Counted from the stretch's first letter, positions 1 to 8,610 are shown. The stretch is DNA of 31,113 nt from JADLGJ01 sp031423615 (GCA_031423615.1 JANPFV010000022.1:1-31113), one strand, 5' to 3'. The notes: a model not told the origin generated them from the sequence alone. Numbers and translations: made by a program.

Positions 1-74
1 CAGGTTGTAAAATCTGATAGAAGTAAAAGATTGTTTTAAGTACGACGCAAGTGACAGCAGAAGGCACATTATAT

Positions 75-95
75 CGTCGACTAATAGTGTCGACG
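75..95. promoter_or_regulatory. perfect inverted repeat, possible operator
   Basis: A perfect 7-bp inverted repeat, CGTCGAC, 7-nt centre, GTCGACG, lies about 40 bases ahead of the LolA-like gene. The sequence TTATAT (69-74) directly abuts it on the left and could be a -10 box, so the palindrome would sit over a transcription start. Its size fits a dimeric repressor site of the TetR kind, which often controls RND export operons. No U-tract follows, so a terminator is unlikely. The operator role is inferred. Confidence 0.3.
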
Positions 96-135
96 GACAG
101 GGTAAAGTGTTTTTTAACATAGTGAGGATTTACAG

Positions 136-879
136 GTGAAAATCGCGGGTGTTGTTTTTTTCCAATGGATGGTTTTAGCTTCTTTCGTCTTTGCCGACAC
201 GGGGATCAGTCCCAACGCAATCTTGAAGAAAGTAGATGAAATCCGTTCTCCTGATGAAGATTTTTCTTTAGTCGCACGGGTGAGCAGTTTTAAAGTCGGA
301 CGTCCTAAACAATCGGCCCTTTACGAGGTTAAGATGCAAGGGCGGGAAAAAGCCATCGTACGGACTTTGCAACCCGCAAATGAGCGAGGACGATTGATCC
401 TCATGCGCAATAAGGAATACTGGTTTTTCTTTCCCGAGGTCTCGAATTCTTTAAAGATATCGGCGGATGAACGGTTCATGGGTGATGTGGCCAACGGGGA
501 TATCGCCCGGATTAATTTTTTTGGTGATTATCAGGCGCAGCATTTACGGGAAGAGTCGAGCGATGAGAAGAAGTATTATGTTTTGGAATTGAAAGCCAAG
601 GATGAGAAGACAGCCTATGGAAAGATCATTCTTTGGGTCGAAGAAGAGAAATACTGGCCATTAAAGGCAGAATTTTACTCCGTCAGTGGACGTTTTTTAA
701 AGACGTGTTCTTATGAGAATTATAAAATGTTAGCGGGCCGGATGCGTCCTTCGCGCCTGGTTTTAAGGGATGTCGTCACTGCCGGGCAATATTCAGTCAT
801 AGAATACGATAAAATTGAAGTCGGGAAAATTGAAGATAAATTCTTTTCCCGGGACTATCTAAGGAAAATGGTTTTTTAA
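136..879 (+). CDS. LolA-like outer-membrane lipoprotein-sorting family protein
   Basis: A 247-aa exported protein with a GTG start and a signal peptide at about residues 1-20 (hydrophobic VVFFQWMVLASFVFA, then D). The body has the half-open beta-barrel pattern of LolA-like proteins: alternating strands, a segment around residues 75-95 giving RGRLILMRNKEYWFFFP, and a late LKAEFYSVSGRFLKTCSYENY stretch. This is the subgroup usually encoded beside MMPL/RND exporters and DUF1302 proteins, and thought to help move lipids or lipoproteins across the periplasm. Its stop codon shares one base with the next ATG (TAATG), so the two are probably translationally coupled. The exporter itself would lie left of the window. 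The family call is fairly firm; the cargo is unknown. Confidence 0.72.
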   Translation: MKIAGVVFFQWMVLASFVFADTGISPNAILKKVDEIRSPDEDFSLVARVSSFKVGRPKQSALYEVKMQGREKAIVRTLQPANERGRLILMRNKEYWFFFPEVSNSLKISADERFMGDVANGDIARINFFGDYQAQHLREESSDEKKYYVLELKAKDEKTAYGKIILWVEEEKYWPLKAEFYSVSGRFLKTCSYENYKMLAGRMRPSRLVLRDVVTAGQYSVIEYDKIEVGKIEDKFFSRDYLRKMVF

Positions 880-2420
880 TGCGAATTGGGATTTTTTTTA
901 TTGGGTTTTGGCTTTTGAGCGGTGCGTCGGCGTGGGCGCAAACTCCGGCGGAGGGTGAGCAATTTCTTGCCGACACGCGAGAGAGAATAAAGGCCGCGCT
1001 GGAGAATTTTGAGCAGATTCAAAGTAAAGTTGAAGAAATCCAAAAAAAACAAGACGCTAAGAATACGCAGGAAACCAACCGGGATATTAAGATCAGAAAT
1101 ACCCTGGAAAATCTTGAGCGTCTGCAACTTCAACCCCAAGAAAGAAATTCTGGAGAGATCGAAATGCCGTCGGATGCAACAGAATATTCCCCTGAGGATT
1201 TGGTAGCAAAGCCGAGCGTGACGATCCAGGGAAATATCCGTTTTGAAGTGGCCCATCATATTTATAGCCCTTCCGAATTTACGAAAATTAAAAATCAACT
1301 GAGTTTGACGGCGCGCGGGGAATTGTCGCCGGCCCTGCGGTATCGTATTAGCGGGCGGACGTATTACGATGCGGCCTATGATATCGGACATTATTACTCG
1401 GACAGTGCCACGTCGGATCAGCGGACGGAAACGGAACTGCGGGACACCTATGTGGATTATTCGACCGGTGCGTGGGATTTGCGGGTAGGGAAGCAACAGG
1501 TGGTGTGGGGCGAAGCTGTCGGAGTTTTTGTCGCCGATGTTGTTAACGCGAAAGACATGCGGGAATTTTTGCTTCCTGATTTTGATAACATTCGTATTCC
1601 AGAATGGGGAACGAACCTGGAATATACGCATAATAATTTACATTCGGAATTTATTTTTCTTCCCGGGATCGAATTTGATAAGTTAGGTGTCAGGGGTTCT
1701 GAATTCGCTTTCCCTTTGCCTTTGGCCCCGGACACGCCTTACACTTACCATGATGCCAAAGAGCCAAAAGACGGTTTTGAAAACAGCAAACTGGGCTCCC
1801 GATTCAATTATTTGTGGGAAGGTTTTGACATGAGCGTTTTTTATCTGCACAGTTGGACACATACGCCGGTTTTATACCGGACTATCAACGGCAGCCGTTA
1901 TGATTTTGATCCGCAGTATAAACGGTTAGACACGTGGGGCGCGGCGGTTTCCAAAGAGATCCATGACATTGTTTTAAAAAGTGATTTTGTTTATACCCCT
2001 GACGATTATTTTTCTCTTATTGATCCGACCGATAGCGACGGAATTGCACGGAGCGGACGTCTTGAATATTTATTAGGTTTCGATTACACCTTTTTTGACA
2101 AACTGGATGTGAATGGCCAGATCATTCAAAATGTTATTCTTGACCATGCGAAGAGTATGATCGGCCTGGATAAATTTAATACGGCTTTTTCGTTACGGAT
2201 CAGCCGAGACTTTTTAAATCGTAAATTGAAAACCGAATTTTTAATGATCTATGGCCTGACGGCTCCGGATTTTCTTTACCAGCCTAAAATCATCTATAAT
2301 CTTACCGATAGCTGGCAGGCCGGTGTGGGCGCGGATGTTTTTTCCGGTAATCCGGCAGGAACTTTTGGGTATTTCCGCAACAAAAGCCGCTATTACAGCG
2401 AATTGACTTATAAATTTTGA
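879..2420 (+). CDS. DUF1302-type outer-membrane beta-barrel protein
   Basis: A 513-aa exported protein. A signal peptide (about 1-20, ending ASAWA) is followed by a charged heptad-like coiled coil at about residues 25-95. From about residue 115 alternating amphipathic strands run to a C-terminal phenylalanine (ELTYKF), the usual BAM recognition end of a barrel. The segment LRVGKQQVVWGEAVGVFVADVVN and the following RIPEWGTNLEY are typical of the DUF1302 family, whose genes sit with LolA-like proteins and RND transporters. It probably forms the outer-membrane part of that export or lipid-handling system. The N-terminal coiled coil is an addition to the plain barrel and could span the periplasm or mediate trimerisation. 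Overlaps the preceding gene by one base. Substrate unknown. Confidence 0.7.
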   Translation: MRIGIFFIGFWLLSGASAWAQTPAEGEQFLADTRERIKAALENFEQIQSKVEEIQKKQDAKNTQETNRDIKIRNTLENLERLQLQPQERNSGEIEMPSDATEYSPEDLVAKPSVTIQGNIRFEVAHHIYSPSEFTKIKNQLSLTARGELSPALRYRISGRTYYDAAYDIGHYYSDSATSDQRTETELRDTYVDYSTGAWDLRVGKQQVVWGEAVGVFVADVVNAKDMREFLLPDFDNIRIPEWGTNLEYTHNNLHSEFIFLPGIEFDKLGVRGSEFAFPLPLAPDTPYTYHDAKEPKDGFENSKLGSRFNYLWEGFDMSVFYLHSWTHTPVLYRTINGSRYDFDPQYKRLDTWGAAVSKEIHDIVLKSDFVYTPDDYFSLIDPTDSDGIARSGRLEYLLGFDYTFFDKLDVNGQIIQNVILDHAKSMIGLDKFNTAFSLRISRDFLNRKLKTEFLMIYGLTAPDFLYQPKIIYNLTDSWQAGVGADVFSGNPAGTFGYFRNKSRYYSELTYKF

Positions 2421-2452
2421 TCTTTTATTGGTTCACCGCCAAAGATTTAAAA

Positions 2453-2482
2453 TTGGCATAACATCTCTTTTGCGGGTATAAT
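2453..2482 (+). promoter_or_regulatory. sigma70-like promoter for ppx-ppk
   Basis: TTGGCA (2453-2458) and a perfect TATAAT (2477-2482) are separated by 18 bp. The predicted start near 2489 leaves a leader of about 34 nt before the ATG at 2523, with no good Shine-Dalgarno sequence. No Pho-box repeat was found here; a lone GTTCACC half-site lies at 2431-2437. Confidence 0.65.
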
Positions 2483-2522
2483 TGGCAAAAGTCAAATCAA
2501 TGATCCTAAAGTAAAGAATTTT

Positions 2523-4085
2523 ATGCGTGCTGCAGTTTTAGATATTGGGTCCAATTCTATCAAGCTGGTCATCGGTGAAAAGGCCGGTGACGATATCAAT
2601 ATCCTTGAATCCTTAAAGAATGTCGTGCCGATCGGGCGCAATACTTTTTTCCGGGGACGTATTGCGCAGGAAACCATTAATCAGACCATTTCTCTTTTAG
2701 AAAAATATCAGCAGCGCCTGGCTGAATATGATGTTAAGGAGGTCATGATTATCGCCACGACCGCAGTCCGGGAAGCGGCCAACCGCGATATGTTTGTCGA
2801 TACTGTGCGGCGTAAAACCGGCCTTAAGGTGGAAGTTCTTAATGTGGGTGACGTGGTTTACTACATCGATGCCTTCCTTTCCCATAAGCTGAAGAAAAAA
2901 TATCCCATTCATCAAAAAGACCTTTTGATCGTGGAGTTGGGTGCCGGAAGTGTGGATATTTCCGTCCTCGAAAAGGGTTTTACCCAGATGAGTGTGGGAA
3001 TACCCGTCGGGACTTTGCGCCTGAAGAATTTTATGAACAGCTTAGACGGGAGCATTCAGGAAATTTATGAAGCGGTCGAAGAGTATATTACGAATGAGAT
3101 TTTATATGTTAAAAAAAGCATTCCTCACCTGAAGTTGGACGATGTTATTGTCGTCGATGAAAATTATTCGGGCTACTTAAATCATTTTCTTTCCGGAAGA
3201 CGCAAGCCGTCGGAATTCTTTGAGTTCCGCATCAAAGAGTCCGACGAACTGCTGGCCAAATTGACCGAAAGTTATCCTGAAACTGTCGCCGCCACATACA
3301 AAGTCCCGGCTGATGTCGTCGAGACCATGACAGGTTACGCCATTATCGTCAATAAGATTTTTCGCCTGACTAAAAACAAATACATTTATATTCTTGAAAC
3401 GTCACTTGCTGAGGCCGTTCTGGCGAACATGATTTTTAAACTGGAACTGGTTCAGGAAAACAATAAAACCAACCAGCTCATTTCGGTCGCACAAAATCTC
3501 TGCGGCAAATTCAAGCTGGATTTAAACCATGGTCGTCATGTCGCGGCACTTTCCTCTTCGCTTTTTAATCAGCTCAAGGACACTCTGGGTCTCAAAGACG
3601 AAGATTTGATCTACTTGACTCTCGCGGCGTATCTTCACGACATCGGCATGTTTATCAATAACCGGACTCATCACAAGCACAGCGAATATGTGATCAGTTC
3701 ACTGAATCTTTTTCGCCTGACGGAAGAGGAAATGAATATTATTGCGTGCATTGCGCGTTATCACCGCAAAGGGGCGCCGTCGAGCGCACATCTTCTTTAT
3801 AATACTTTAGCCTCGGAGCATCAGATCCTTGTCCAAAAATTAAGCGCTTTGCTGCGTATTGCCAATGCGCTGGATCGTTCCCATAAGCAGAAAATCAAAA
3901 AGATTGAAGTGGTTTTGACGTCCAAAGGCGATGTGAATATCGTTGCCCACGCGTCGGGAAATTTGCTTCTGGAGCGGGCTTTCTTTAAGGACAAAAAAGA
4001 GCTTTTTGAGGAAATAACCGGTAACCGCGTGACTTTGACCTTAAAGACCCGGGACGCGCAGGAAAAATCTGATGACCGGCATTGA
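2523..4085 (+). CDS. ppx: Ppx/GppA phosphatase with C-terminal HD domain (exopolyphosphatase)
   Basis: A 520-aa cytoplasmic enzyme of the Ppx/GppA family, which removes terminal phosphates from polyphosphate or from pppGpp. The ASKHA fold is clear: DIGSNSIKLVIG at residues 7-18 is the first phosphate loop, and VELGAGSVDISVL near residue 140 is the second (families usually show E-x-G-G-G-S; here L-G-A-G-S). The C-terminal third is an HD domain, with H372-D373 in LHDIG and a following HHKHSEYVI stretch. This long Ppx-HD form is the usual one in bacteria with ppx next to ppk. The last 14 bases overlap the start of the polyphosphate kinase gene, implying one mRNA and coupled translation. Polyphosphate versus pppGpp as the preferred substrate cannot be read from sequence, but the neighbour favours polyphosphate. 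Confidence 0.85.
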   Translation: MRAAVLDIGSNSIKLVIGEKAGDDINILESLKNVVPIGRNTFFRGRIAQETINQTISLLEKYQQRLAEYDVKEVMIIATTAVREAANRDMFVDTVRRKTGLKVEVLNVGDVVYYIDAFLSHKLKKKYPIHQKDLLIVELGAGSVDISVLEKGFTQMSVGIPVGTLRLKNFMNSLDGSIQEIYEAVEEYITNEILYVKKSIPHLKLDDVIVVDENYSGYLNHFLSGRRKPSEFFEFRIKESDELLAKLTESYPETVAATYKVPADVVETMTGYAIIVNKIFRLTKNKYIYILETSLAEAVLANMIFKLELVQENNKTNQLISVAQNLCGKFKLDLNHGRHVAALSSSLFNQLKDTLGLKDEDLIYLTLAAYLHDIGMFINNRTHHKHSEYVISSLNLFRLTEEEMNIIACIARYHRKGAPSSAHLLYNTLASEHQILVQKLSALLRIANALDRSHKQKIKKIEVVLTSKGDVNIVAHASGNLLLERAFFKDKKELFEEITGNRVTLTLKTRDAQEKSDDRH

Positions 4086-6114
4086 TCCCAAAGAAAAATT
4101 TATCGCCCGCGACTTGAGTTGGCTCATGTTTAATGAGCGGGTACTGGAAGAAGCGGCGGATATTTCCAATCCCCTTTTGGAACGCGTGAAATTTTTGGCG
4201 ATTTTCACCAGTAATCTCGACGAATTTTATATGGTCAGGCTGGCCGGCTTAAAACGTCTCATTGATTCAGGATATAATCACAAAGATAAATTCGGATATC
4301 TCCCCGCAGAAATCTTCGCTGAAGTAAAAAAGCAGGCGGACGGACTGACAAAAAAGTTTTATGAAATTTATCACAATAAAATTAAAAAAGACCTGGAGAA
4401 AAATAAAGTTTATTTTAAAACTTGTGAGGACTTGACGCCGGACCAAGAGCGTGAGGTCCGCAAATATTTTGAAACGACACTGTTTCCTATTATTACGCCT
4501 ATGGCCGTGGATCAAGGCCATCCGTTCCCGATTCTCCCGTCAAAAACGGTTGCTTTTGCCGTCAATGTCCTGCGGGCCGACAAGCCGCATTTGGCGATTA
4601 TTCCTATCCCTAAAAATGTGCCGCGCTTTATGCGTCTGCCCTCGGAAAGAGGCGAGACCAACTTTATTCTGATCGAAGAGATCCTGCGGACCCATTTAAA
4701 AAATTTTTTCCGCGGTTACCAGTTGCAGGAACATACGTTGTTTCGCGTCATGCGCGACAGTGAGCTGTATGTTGCGGAAGAATTTACAGATGATCTTTTG
4801 ATCGCTATAGAAGAAGAAGTTAAAAAGAGAATGCGCGCTAAGGTCGTTCATCTGGAGATTGAAAAGTCCTGTGCTTCGGAGTTCTTAGACATTCTCTGTC
4901 AAGGGTTGGAATTTCCTAAGGAAGAGGTCGTCAGTATTGGCGGGACACTCGATTTGACATGTCTTTTTGAATTGATCCCGTTTATTGATAACCCCGCGCT
5001 TTCGTACCGCGAGTACAAACCCGCGAAAATTGAATATGAAAATATTTTTGAACGGATAAGCCAGGGCGACTTTATGGTGCATTTACCTTTTCAGTCGTTT
5101 TATCCGACGATCGACTTGATCCGCACCGCGGCGCTGGATCCGAATGTGCTGGCCATTAAGATGACGCTCTATCGCACAAACGAAGATTCGGCGATCATCA
5201 AGGCTTTAATGGATGCGGCCGGCCATAAAAAGCAGGTCACGGTTCTCGTTGAGATCAAAGCGCGTTTTGATGAAGAAAAGAATATCAAATGGGCCAAGCA
5301 ACTTGAAGACGCGGGTTGTCACGTGATTTATGGCATTGCTAATATTAAGATCCATTTAAAGATGACCTTGATTGTTCGCAAAGAAGAGGAGCGTATCCGC
5401 CGGTATGTGCATTTATCGACGGGAAATTATAATGAGAAAACCGCTCGCGTTTATACGGATATCGGTTATTTCACCGCCAATGACGATTTTGCCCGTGACA
5501 TTTCTGACGTTTTTAATGTTATTACCGGATATTCTCTGCCCAGTCCGTGGAAAAGGATAGTCTCTTCACCGTATGATATGCGTAAATATTTCTTTGATTT
5601 GATTGACCGCGAAATCGAAAACCAAAAAAAATTTAAGAATGGTTCCATCCGCGCAAAAATGAACTCTCTCGAGGATGTGGCGATGATTGAGAAACTTTAT
5701 GAAGCCTCCAATGCCGGGGTTAAGATCAAACTTGTTATTCGCGGTATCTGTTGTCTTGTGCCTGGTGTGGCGGCTCAAAGCGAGAACATTGAGGTCAAAA
5801 GCATCGTCGGCCGTTTCTTGGAACATACGCGGATCATGATTTTTAACAATAACGGCAGTCCGCGCGTGTTTTTGTCGTCGGCGGACTGGATGAGCCGTAA
5901 TTTTGACAGCCGCATCGAATTGTTGTTCGAAATTTACAAAGAAGATATGCGGGATCATTTGCAATACATTCATGATATGTGTTGGAAGGACAACCTCAAG
6001 TCGCGTCTTTTGACGCCGGAGCGAAAATATATTCGTCAAAAGGACAACGAAGAAAGATTTAATTTTCAGGAACGCATGATCAGCTATTACGGCAGCTATT
6101 CCGGCCCGTCCTAA
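4072..6114 (+). CDS. ppk1: polyphosphate kinase 1
   Basis: A 680-aa PPK1, close to the usual 690-720 aa, which reversibly builds polyphosphate from ATP. The N-terminal signature ARDLSWLMFNERVLEEA and TSNLDEFYMVRLAGLK is textbook. The two conserved histidines of the phospholipase-D-like core are present: H428 in KIHLK (the autophosphorylated residue in E. coli is H435 in KIHAK) and H447 in YVHLSTGNYNEKTARVYTD, with the same 19-residue spacing as in E. coli. The C-terminal SSADWMSRNFDSRIELLFE motif is complete. The start overlaps the 3' end of ppx by 14 bases. It makes the storage polymer that the upstream enzyme degrades, matching the Pho/Pst block downstream. Confidence 0.95.
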   Translation: MTGIDPKEKFIARDLSWLMFNERVLEEAADISNPLLERVKFLAIFTSNLDEFYMVRLAGLKRLIDSGYNHKDKFGYLPAEIFAEVKKQADGLTKKFYEIYHNKIKKDLEKNKVYFKTCEDLTPDQEREVRKYFETTLFPIITPMAVDQGHPFPILPSKTVAFAVNVLRADKPHLAIIPIPKNVPRFMRLPSERGETNFILIEEILRTHLKNFFRGYQLQEHTLFRVMRDSELYVAEEFTDDLLIAIEEEVKKRMRAKVVHLEIEKSCASEFLDILCQGLEFPKEEVVSIGGTLDLTCLFELIPFIDNPALSYREYKPAKIEYENIFERISQGDFMVHLPFQSFYPTIDLIRTAALDPNVLAIKMTLYRTNEDSAIIKALMDAAGHKKQVTVLVEIKARFDEEKNIKWAKQLEDAGCHVIYGIANIKIHLKMTLIVRKEEERIRRYVHLSTGNYNEKTARVYTDIGYFTANDDFARDISDVFNVITGYSLPSPWKRIVSSPYDMRKYFFDLIDREIENQKKFKNGSIRAKMNSLEDVAMIEKLYEASNAGVKIKLVIRGICCLVPGVAAQSENIEVKSIVGRFLEHTRIMIFNNNGSPRVFLSSADWMSRNFDSRIELLFEIYKEDMRDHLQYIHDMCWKDNLKSRLLTPERKYIRQKDNEERFNFQERMISYYGSYSGPS

Positions 6115-6140
6115 ATCCAGCGCAAATCACCACGCCGAGA

Positions 6141-7103
6141 TTATTTTAGACTTTTGACCAAGGCCACCGATCCGAGGATGACGGCATCATCGCCGAGTTT
6201 GGAGAGGGTGAGTTTACATGTATCGATTTTGGCAAAGAAAGGATCGCGGTGAAATGTTTTGCTGATAATGGGAAAGAGAAACCAACCGCAGGCTTCCATG
6301 ACCCCTCCGCCCAGAATGATCAATTGGGGATTAAAAATGTGACGCAGATTGATGCAAGCTTGTCCAAGGATCCGGCCAGTTTTCGTCATGACCTGAGTGG
6401 TCAAAGGGTCTTTGGCCTTGAGACCAGCTTTAAGAAAGCGGCTTTTAATGGAAGTCATTTTCCCGCCGGTCAACTGGGTTAGGACGGTTCTGCGGCCCTT
6501 TTTCATGGCCATATGGATATCTCGTTCAATGGCCCAGCGTCCGGTCAAGGCTTCCAGACATCCTTGATTGCCGCAACTGCAGAGAGGTCCGTCAAGAGAC
6601 ATGCTCATGTGTCCTATTTCCGCGGCCGCCCCTTGTGTTCCGGTCAAGATTTTTTGATCAAGAATGACGGCCCCGCCGACGCCGGTTCCGGGGAAAATTC
6701 CAACAATATTTTTTATTTTTCTCCCTGAGCCTAACCATTGTTCACCCAGAAGTCCTAAATTGACGTCATTCCCGACGACAACCTTGACATGAAATTTCTT
6801 GTTGATTTTGGTGCATAAGGGGAATCCCGCGAGGTTAATGTTGGGGGTCGCAAAAATATGACTGTTAGGGCCTACAATCCCGGGTACACCCACGCCAATG
6901 CCGCTGATATTTTTTCGGGTGAGTCCGCTTTCTTCCAGAACTTCTTCGATCAGTCCGAAGATAAGATTAAGGATCGCGCCGGGTTTGGCCTTAGATGGAG
7001 TGGCTATTTTGGCACGGGAGAAAATTTTTCCCTCAGGAGAAATGGCGGCCACAACGATTTTTGTTCCGCCGACGTCAATTCCAATAAAGAATTTTCGTTT
7101 CAT
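6141..7103 (-). CDS. ROK-family sugar kinase (glucokinase-like)
   Basis: A 320-aa ROK-family kinase, probably phosphorylating glucose or an N-acetylated hexosamine with ATP. Residues 1-20 contain FIGIDVGGTKIVVAA, the phosphate-binding loop. GNDVNLGLLGEQWLGSG holds the catalytic Asp region, and GHMSMSLDGPLCSCGNQGC carries the ROK zinc ligands C-x-C-G-x-x-G-C followed by L-E. I chose the ATG at 7101-7103 (MKRKFFIG) rather than the in-frame ATG six codons upstream (7119-7121). A perfect TATAAT lies between them and would place transcription at the chosen ATG. The gene stands alone, converging on ppk1 with 26 bases between stops. Substrate is not resolved: it may be a true glucokinase or a relative. 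Confidence 0.85.
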   Translation of the reverse strand: MKRKFFIGIDVGGTKIVVAAISPEGKIFSRAKIATPSKAKPGAILNLIFGLIEEVLEESGLTRKNISGIGVGVPGIVGPNSHIFATPNINLAGFPLCTKINKKFHVKVVVGNDVNLGLLGEQWLGSGRKIKNIVGIFPGTGVGGAVILDQKILTGTQGAAAEIGHMSMSLDGPLCSCGNQGCLEALTGRWAIERDIHMAMKKGRRTVLTQLTGGKMTSIKSRFLKAGLKAKDPLTTQVMTKTGRILGQACINLRHIFNPQLIILGGGVMEACGWFLFPIISKTFHRDPFFAKIDTCKLTLSKLGDDAVILGSVALVKSLK

Positions 7104-7109
7104 GAACGG

Positions 7110-7115
7110 ATTATA
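7110..7115 (-). promoter_or_regulatory. -10 box TATAAT, leaderless start candidate
   Basis: On the minus strand TATAAT is followed by exactly six bases (CCGTTC) and then the ATG of the ROK kinase. Transcription normally begins 6-7 bases after the -10 box, so the mRNA would begin at the start codon, and no Shine-Dalgarno sequence is present. The -35 region is weak: nothing close to TTGACA at 16-19 bp. Leaderless initiation is inferred from spacing. Confidence 0.5.
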
Positions 7116-7231
7116 CACCATTTAAAGTTAGGGCGTTTAAAAATATTGCTTTTCAAGGACAGGGCAAGGTGATATAAAATGAATACTGACAATATTATTT
7201 TGTTAGCAGGATTATTTTAAAAGGAGGCTGT

Positions 7232-7624
7232 ATGAAGATTGTGAATGTCGCGGCTCTGTTGTCCCTGACTTTTGTTTTGACCATCCCCGTTTTTGCAGTT
7301 TCTCAGAATGCCGAAATTCCTTCGGATTCCAAGCCGGCCGGCCAAACCAACCTTAATCAATTTATTTATTCTTATGGCACGGTCCTTAAGGTCAGCCCTG
7401 ACCAAGTGGTCCTGCAAGAATATGATTATGATTCCGATGTCGAGAAGGAAGTTGCTTATCAAATCGACCCGGCGATCCAATTGGAAGGTTTTAAGGCCAT
7501 TACGGATTTGGCCCCGCAGGATGTTGTGGAAGTTTATTATTTGGAACAAGACAATAAAAAGACAGCCAAGATTATCCGTCGGGAAGCCATTGAAGAAGAA
7601 ACGGCAGCGCCTGCAAATACGTAA
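7232..7624 (+). CDS. small secreted protein of unknown function
   Basis: A 130-aa exported protein with a strong AAGGAGG ribosome site 5 bases before ATG and a signal peptide at about residues 1-23 (VAALLSLTFVLTIPVFA). The mature part has an acidic, strand-rich core: YGTVLKVSPDQVVLQEYDYD, then a V-A-Y-Q-I-D-P stretch, then DLAPQDVVEVYYLEQDNKKTAKII. The arrangement 'expression of a value - tuned by a lysine/acid pair - back to a strand' resembles small OB-like periplasmic proteins of the DUF5666 type, but I cannot place it firmly. The tail is rich in E, A and P. It lies 9 bases ahead of the RimK-like gene and may share its mRNA. Upstream, TATAAA at 7173-7178 with TTCAAG 16 bp before is a possible weak promoter. 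Confidence 0.6.
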   Translation: MKIVNVAALLSLTFVLTIPVFAVSQNAEIPSDSKPAGQTNLNQFIYSYGTVLKVSPDQVVLQEYDYDSDVEKEVAYQIDPAIQLEGFKAITDLAPQDVVEVYYLEQDNKKTAKIIRREAIEEETAAPANT

Positions 7625-7633
7625 TTAAAATTT

Positions 7634-8554
7634 ATGCACGGGTGGATACTCAATAGATTTTCACAGAACGCTTTGCGCGCTGATTCTCACGGGGTGCATC
7701 GCTTTCTTGCTGAAGCCCAAAAAAGAAATATCCTTATCCGGGTTGTTGCGCCCAATGAATTAGACGTGATCGTCGAGGAAAACGACCGGCATCGCTTTAT
7801 GCTCCAGGGAGAACCTGTCCGGCGACCGGATTTTCTTCTGAACCGGATGGGTTCTGCGACAACATATTTTGCTCTGGCGGTTATGCGGCAAATGGAAAAT
7901 GCCGGCGTCTATGTTCCTAACCGGGCCCAAAGTGTAGCGCTCGTCCGGGACAAATTGCATACCGCGCAAGTCTTGGCGCAGGAGGGTCTGCCGATTGCCA
8001 AATCCATGCTGGCAAAATATCCTATTCATGTGGATTTGGTAGAACAGGAGCTGGGATTTCCGGTCGTGGTAAAAACCCTGGCCGGTTCGCAGGGACGGGG
8101 CGTTTTTCTCTGTGAGACTCGCAACAAATTTGAAGATTTGATCGCCATGATTACCACAAGTCAGGGAAATCCCAATTTTGTGATTCAGGAATTTGTTCAA
8201 AACAGTATGGGAAGAGATTTGCGGGTGTTTGTAATTGGCGGTCGCGTCGTCGGGTGTATGGCGCGCATCGCGGTGCCGGGGTCATTTAAAGCCAATTATT
8301 CTCGGGGCGCCAGCGTAGAAGCTTATCCGGTGACTCCCCTCATTGAGAAATTGGCGTTAAAAACGGCGGAAGTTTTGGGGCTGGAGATTGCCGGCGTGGA
8401 TCTTTTGTTTAACGGTACGGGTTTTAAAATTTGTGAAGCAAACTCTTCGCCTGGTTTTCGGGGGATGGAAGAATCTTCCGGAGTCAATATCCCCGGAGAA
8501 ATTTATGATTTTATAGAATCCCGGACAGCGACGACAAAATTTGCGGAAACTTGA
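7634..8554 (+). CDS. RimK-family ATP-grasp ligase (alpha-L-glutamate ligase-like)
   Basis: A 306-aa cytoplasmic ATP-grasp enzyme of the RimK family, similar in size to E. coli RimK (300 aa). Such enzymes join an amino acid, usually glutamate, to a carboxylate on a protein or cofactor using ATP. Seen in order: an N-terminal pre-ATP-grasp domain (PDFLLNRMGSATTYFALAVMRQMENAG), the lysine-containing strand FPVVVKTLAGSQGRGV (P-loop-like glycine turn), FVIQEFVQNSMGRDLRVFVIGGRVVGCMAR, and the metal-binding end GVDLLFNGTGFKICEANSSPGF with the conserved E and N. The start ATG has no obvious Shine-Dalgarno sequence, suggesting coupling to the secreted-protein gene 9 bases upstream. RimK itself modifies ribosomal protein S6; other members build cofactor tails, so the substrate stays open. 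Confidence 0.8.
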   Translation: MHGWILNRFSQNALRADSHGVHRFLAEAQKRNILIRVVAPNELDVIVEENDRHRFMLQGEPVRRPDFLLNRMGSATTYFALAVMRQMENAGVYVPNRAQSVALVRDKLHTAQVLAQEGLPIAKSMLAKYPIHVDLVEQELGFPVVVKTLAGSQGRGVFLCETRNKFEDLIAMITTSQGNPNFVIQEFVQNSMGRDLRVFVIGGRVVGCMARIAVPGSFKANYSRGASVEAYPVTPLIEKLALKTAEVLGLEIAGVDLLFNGTGFKICEANSSPGFRGMEESSGVNIPGEIYDFIESRTATTKFAET

Positions 8555-8578
8555 CACATTTGACACAAATATTTCACA
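8551..8578 (+). promoter_or_regulatory. TTGACACA repeats, degenerate Pho-box-like site
   Basis: Two copies of TTGACACA start at 8551 and 8560, and TTTCACA lies at 8572-8578. The pair TGACACA (8561-8567) and TTTCACA (8572-8578) has the 7-4-7 direct-repeat spacing of a PhoB site and partly matches the better site at 12205. The site overlaps the end of the RimK-like gene and lies 33 bases before the DUF2934 start. TTGACA could also simply be a -35 box, but no good -10 stands 16-18 bp downstream. Weakly supported. Confidence 0.25.
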
Positions 8579-8610
8579 AACCCAAAGTAATGTTATCAAA
8601 GGAGAAAACC

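Noticed and set aside
1..39. Twelve open codons ending in TAA at the left edge
   Set aside because: Could be the tail of an RND exporter gene, but twelve codons with no motif cannot support a call.
876..1631. 251-codon open frame on the minus strand
   Set aside because: Lies wholly opposite the DUF1302 gene, has a composition rich in R and F, no family motif, and shares codons with the sense gene.
5566..6039. 157-codon minus-strand frame
   Set aside because: Antisense to the conserved C-terminal part of polyphosphate kinase; no protein-like features.
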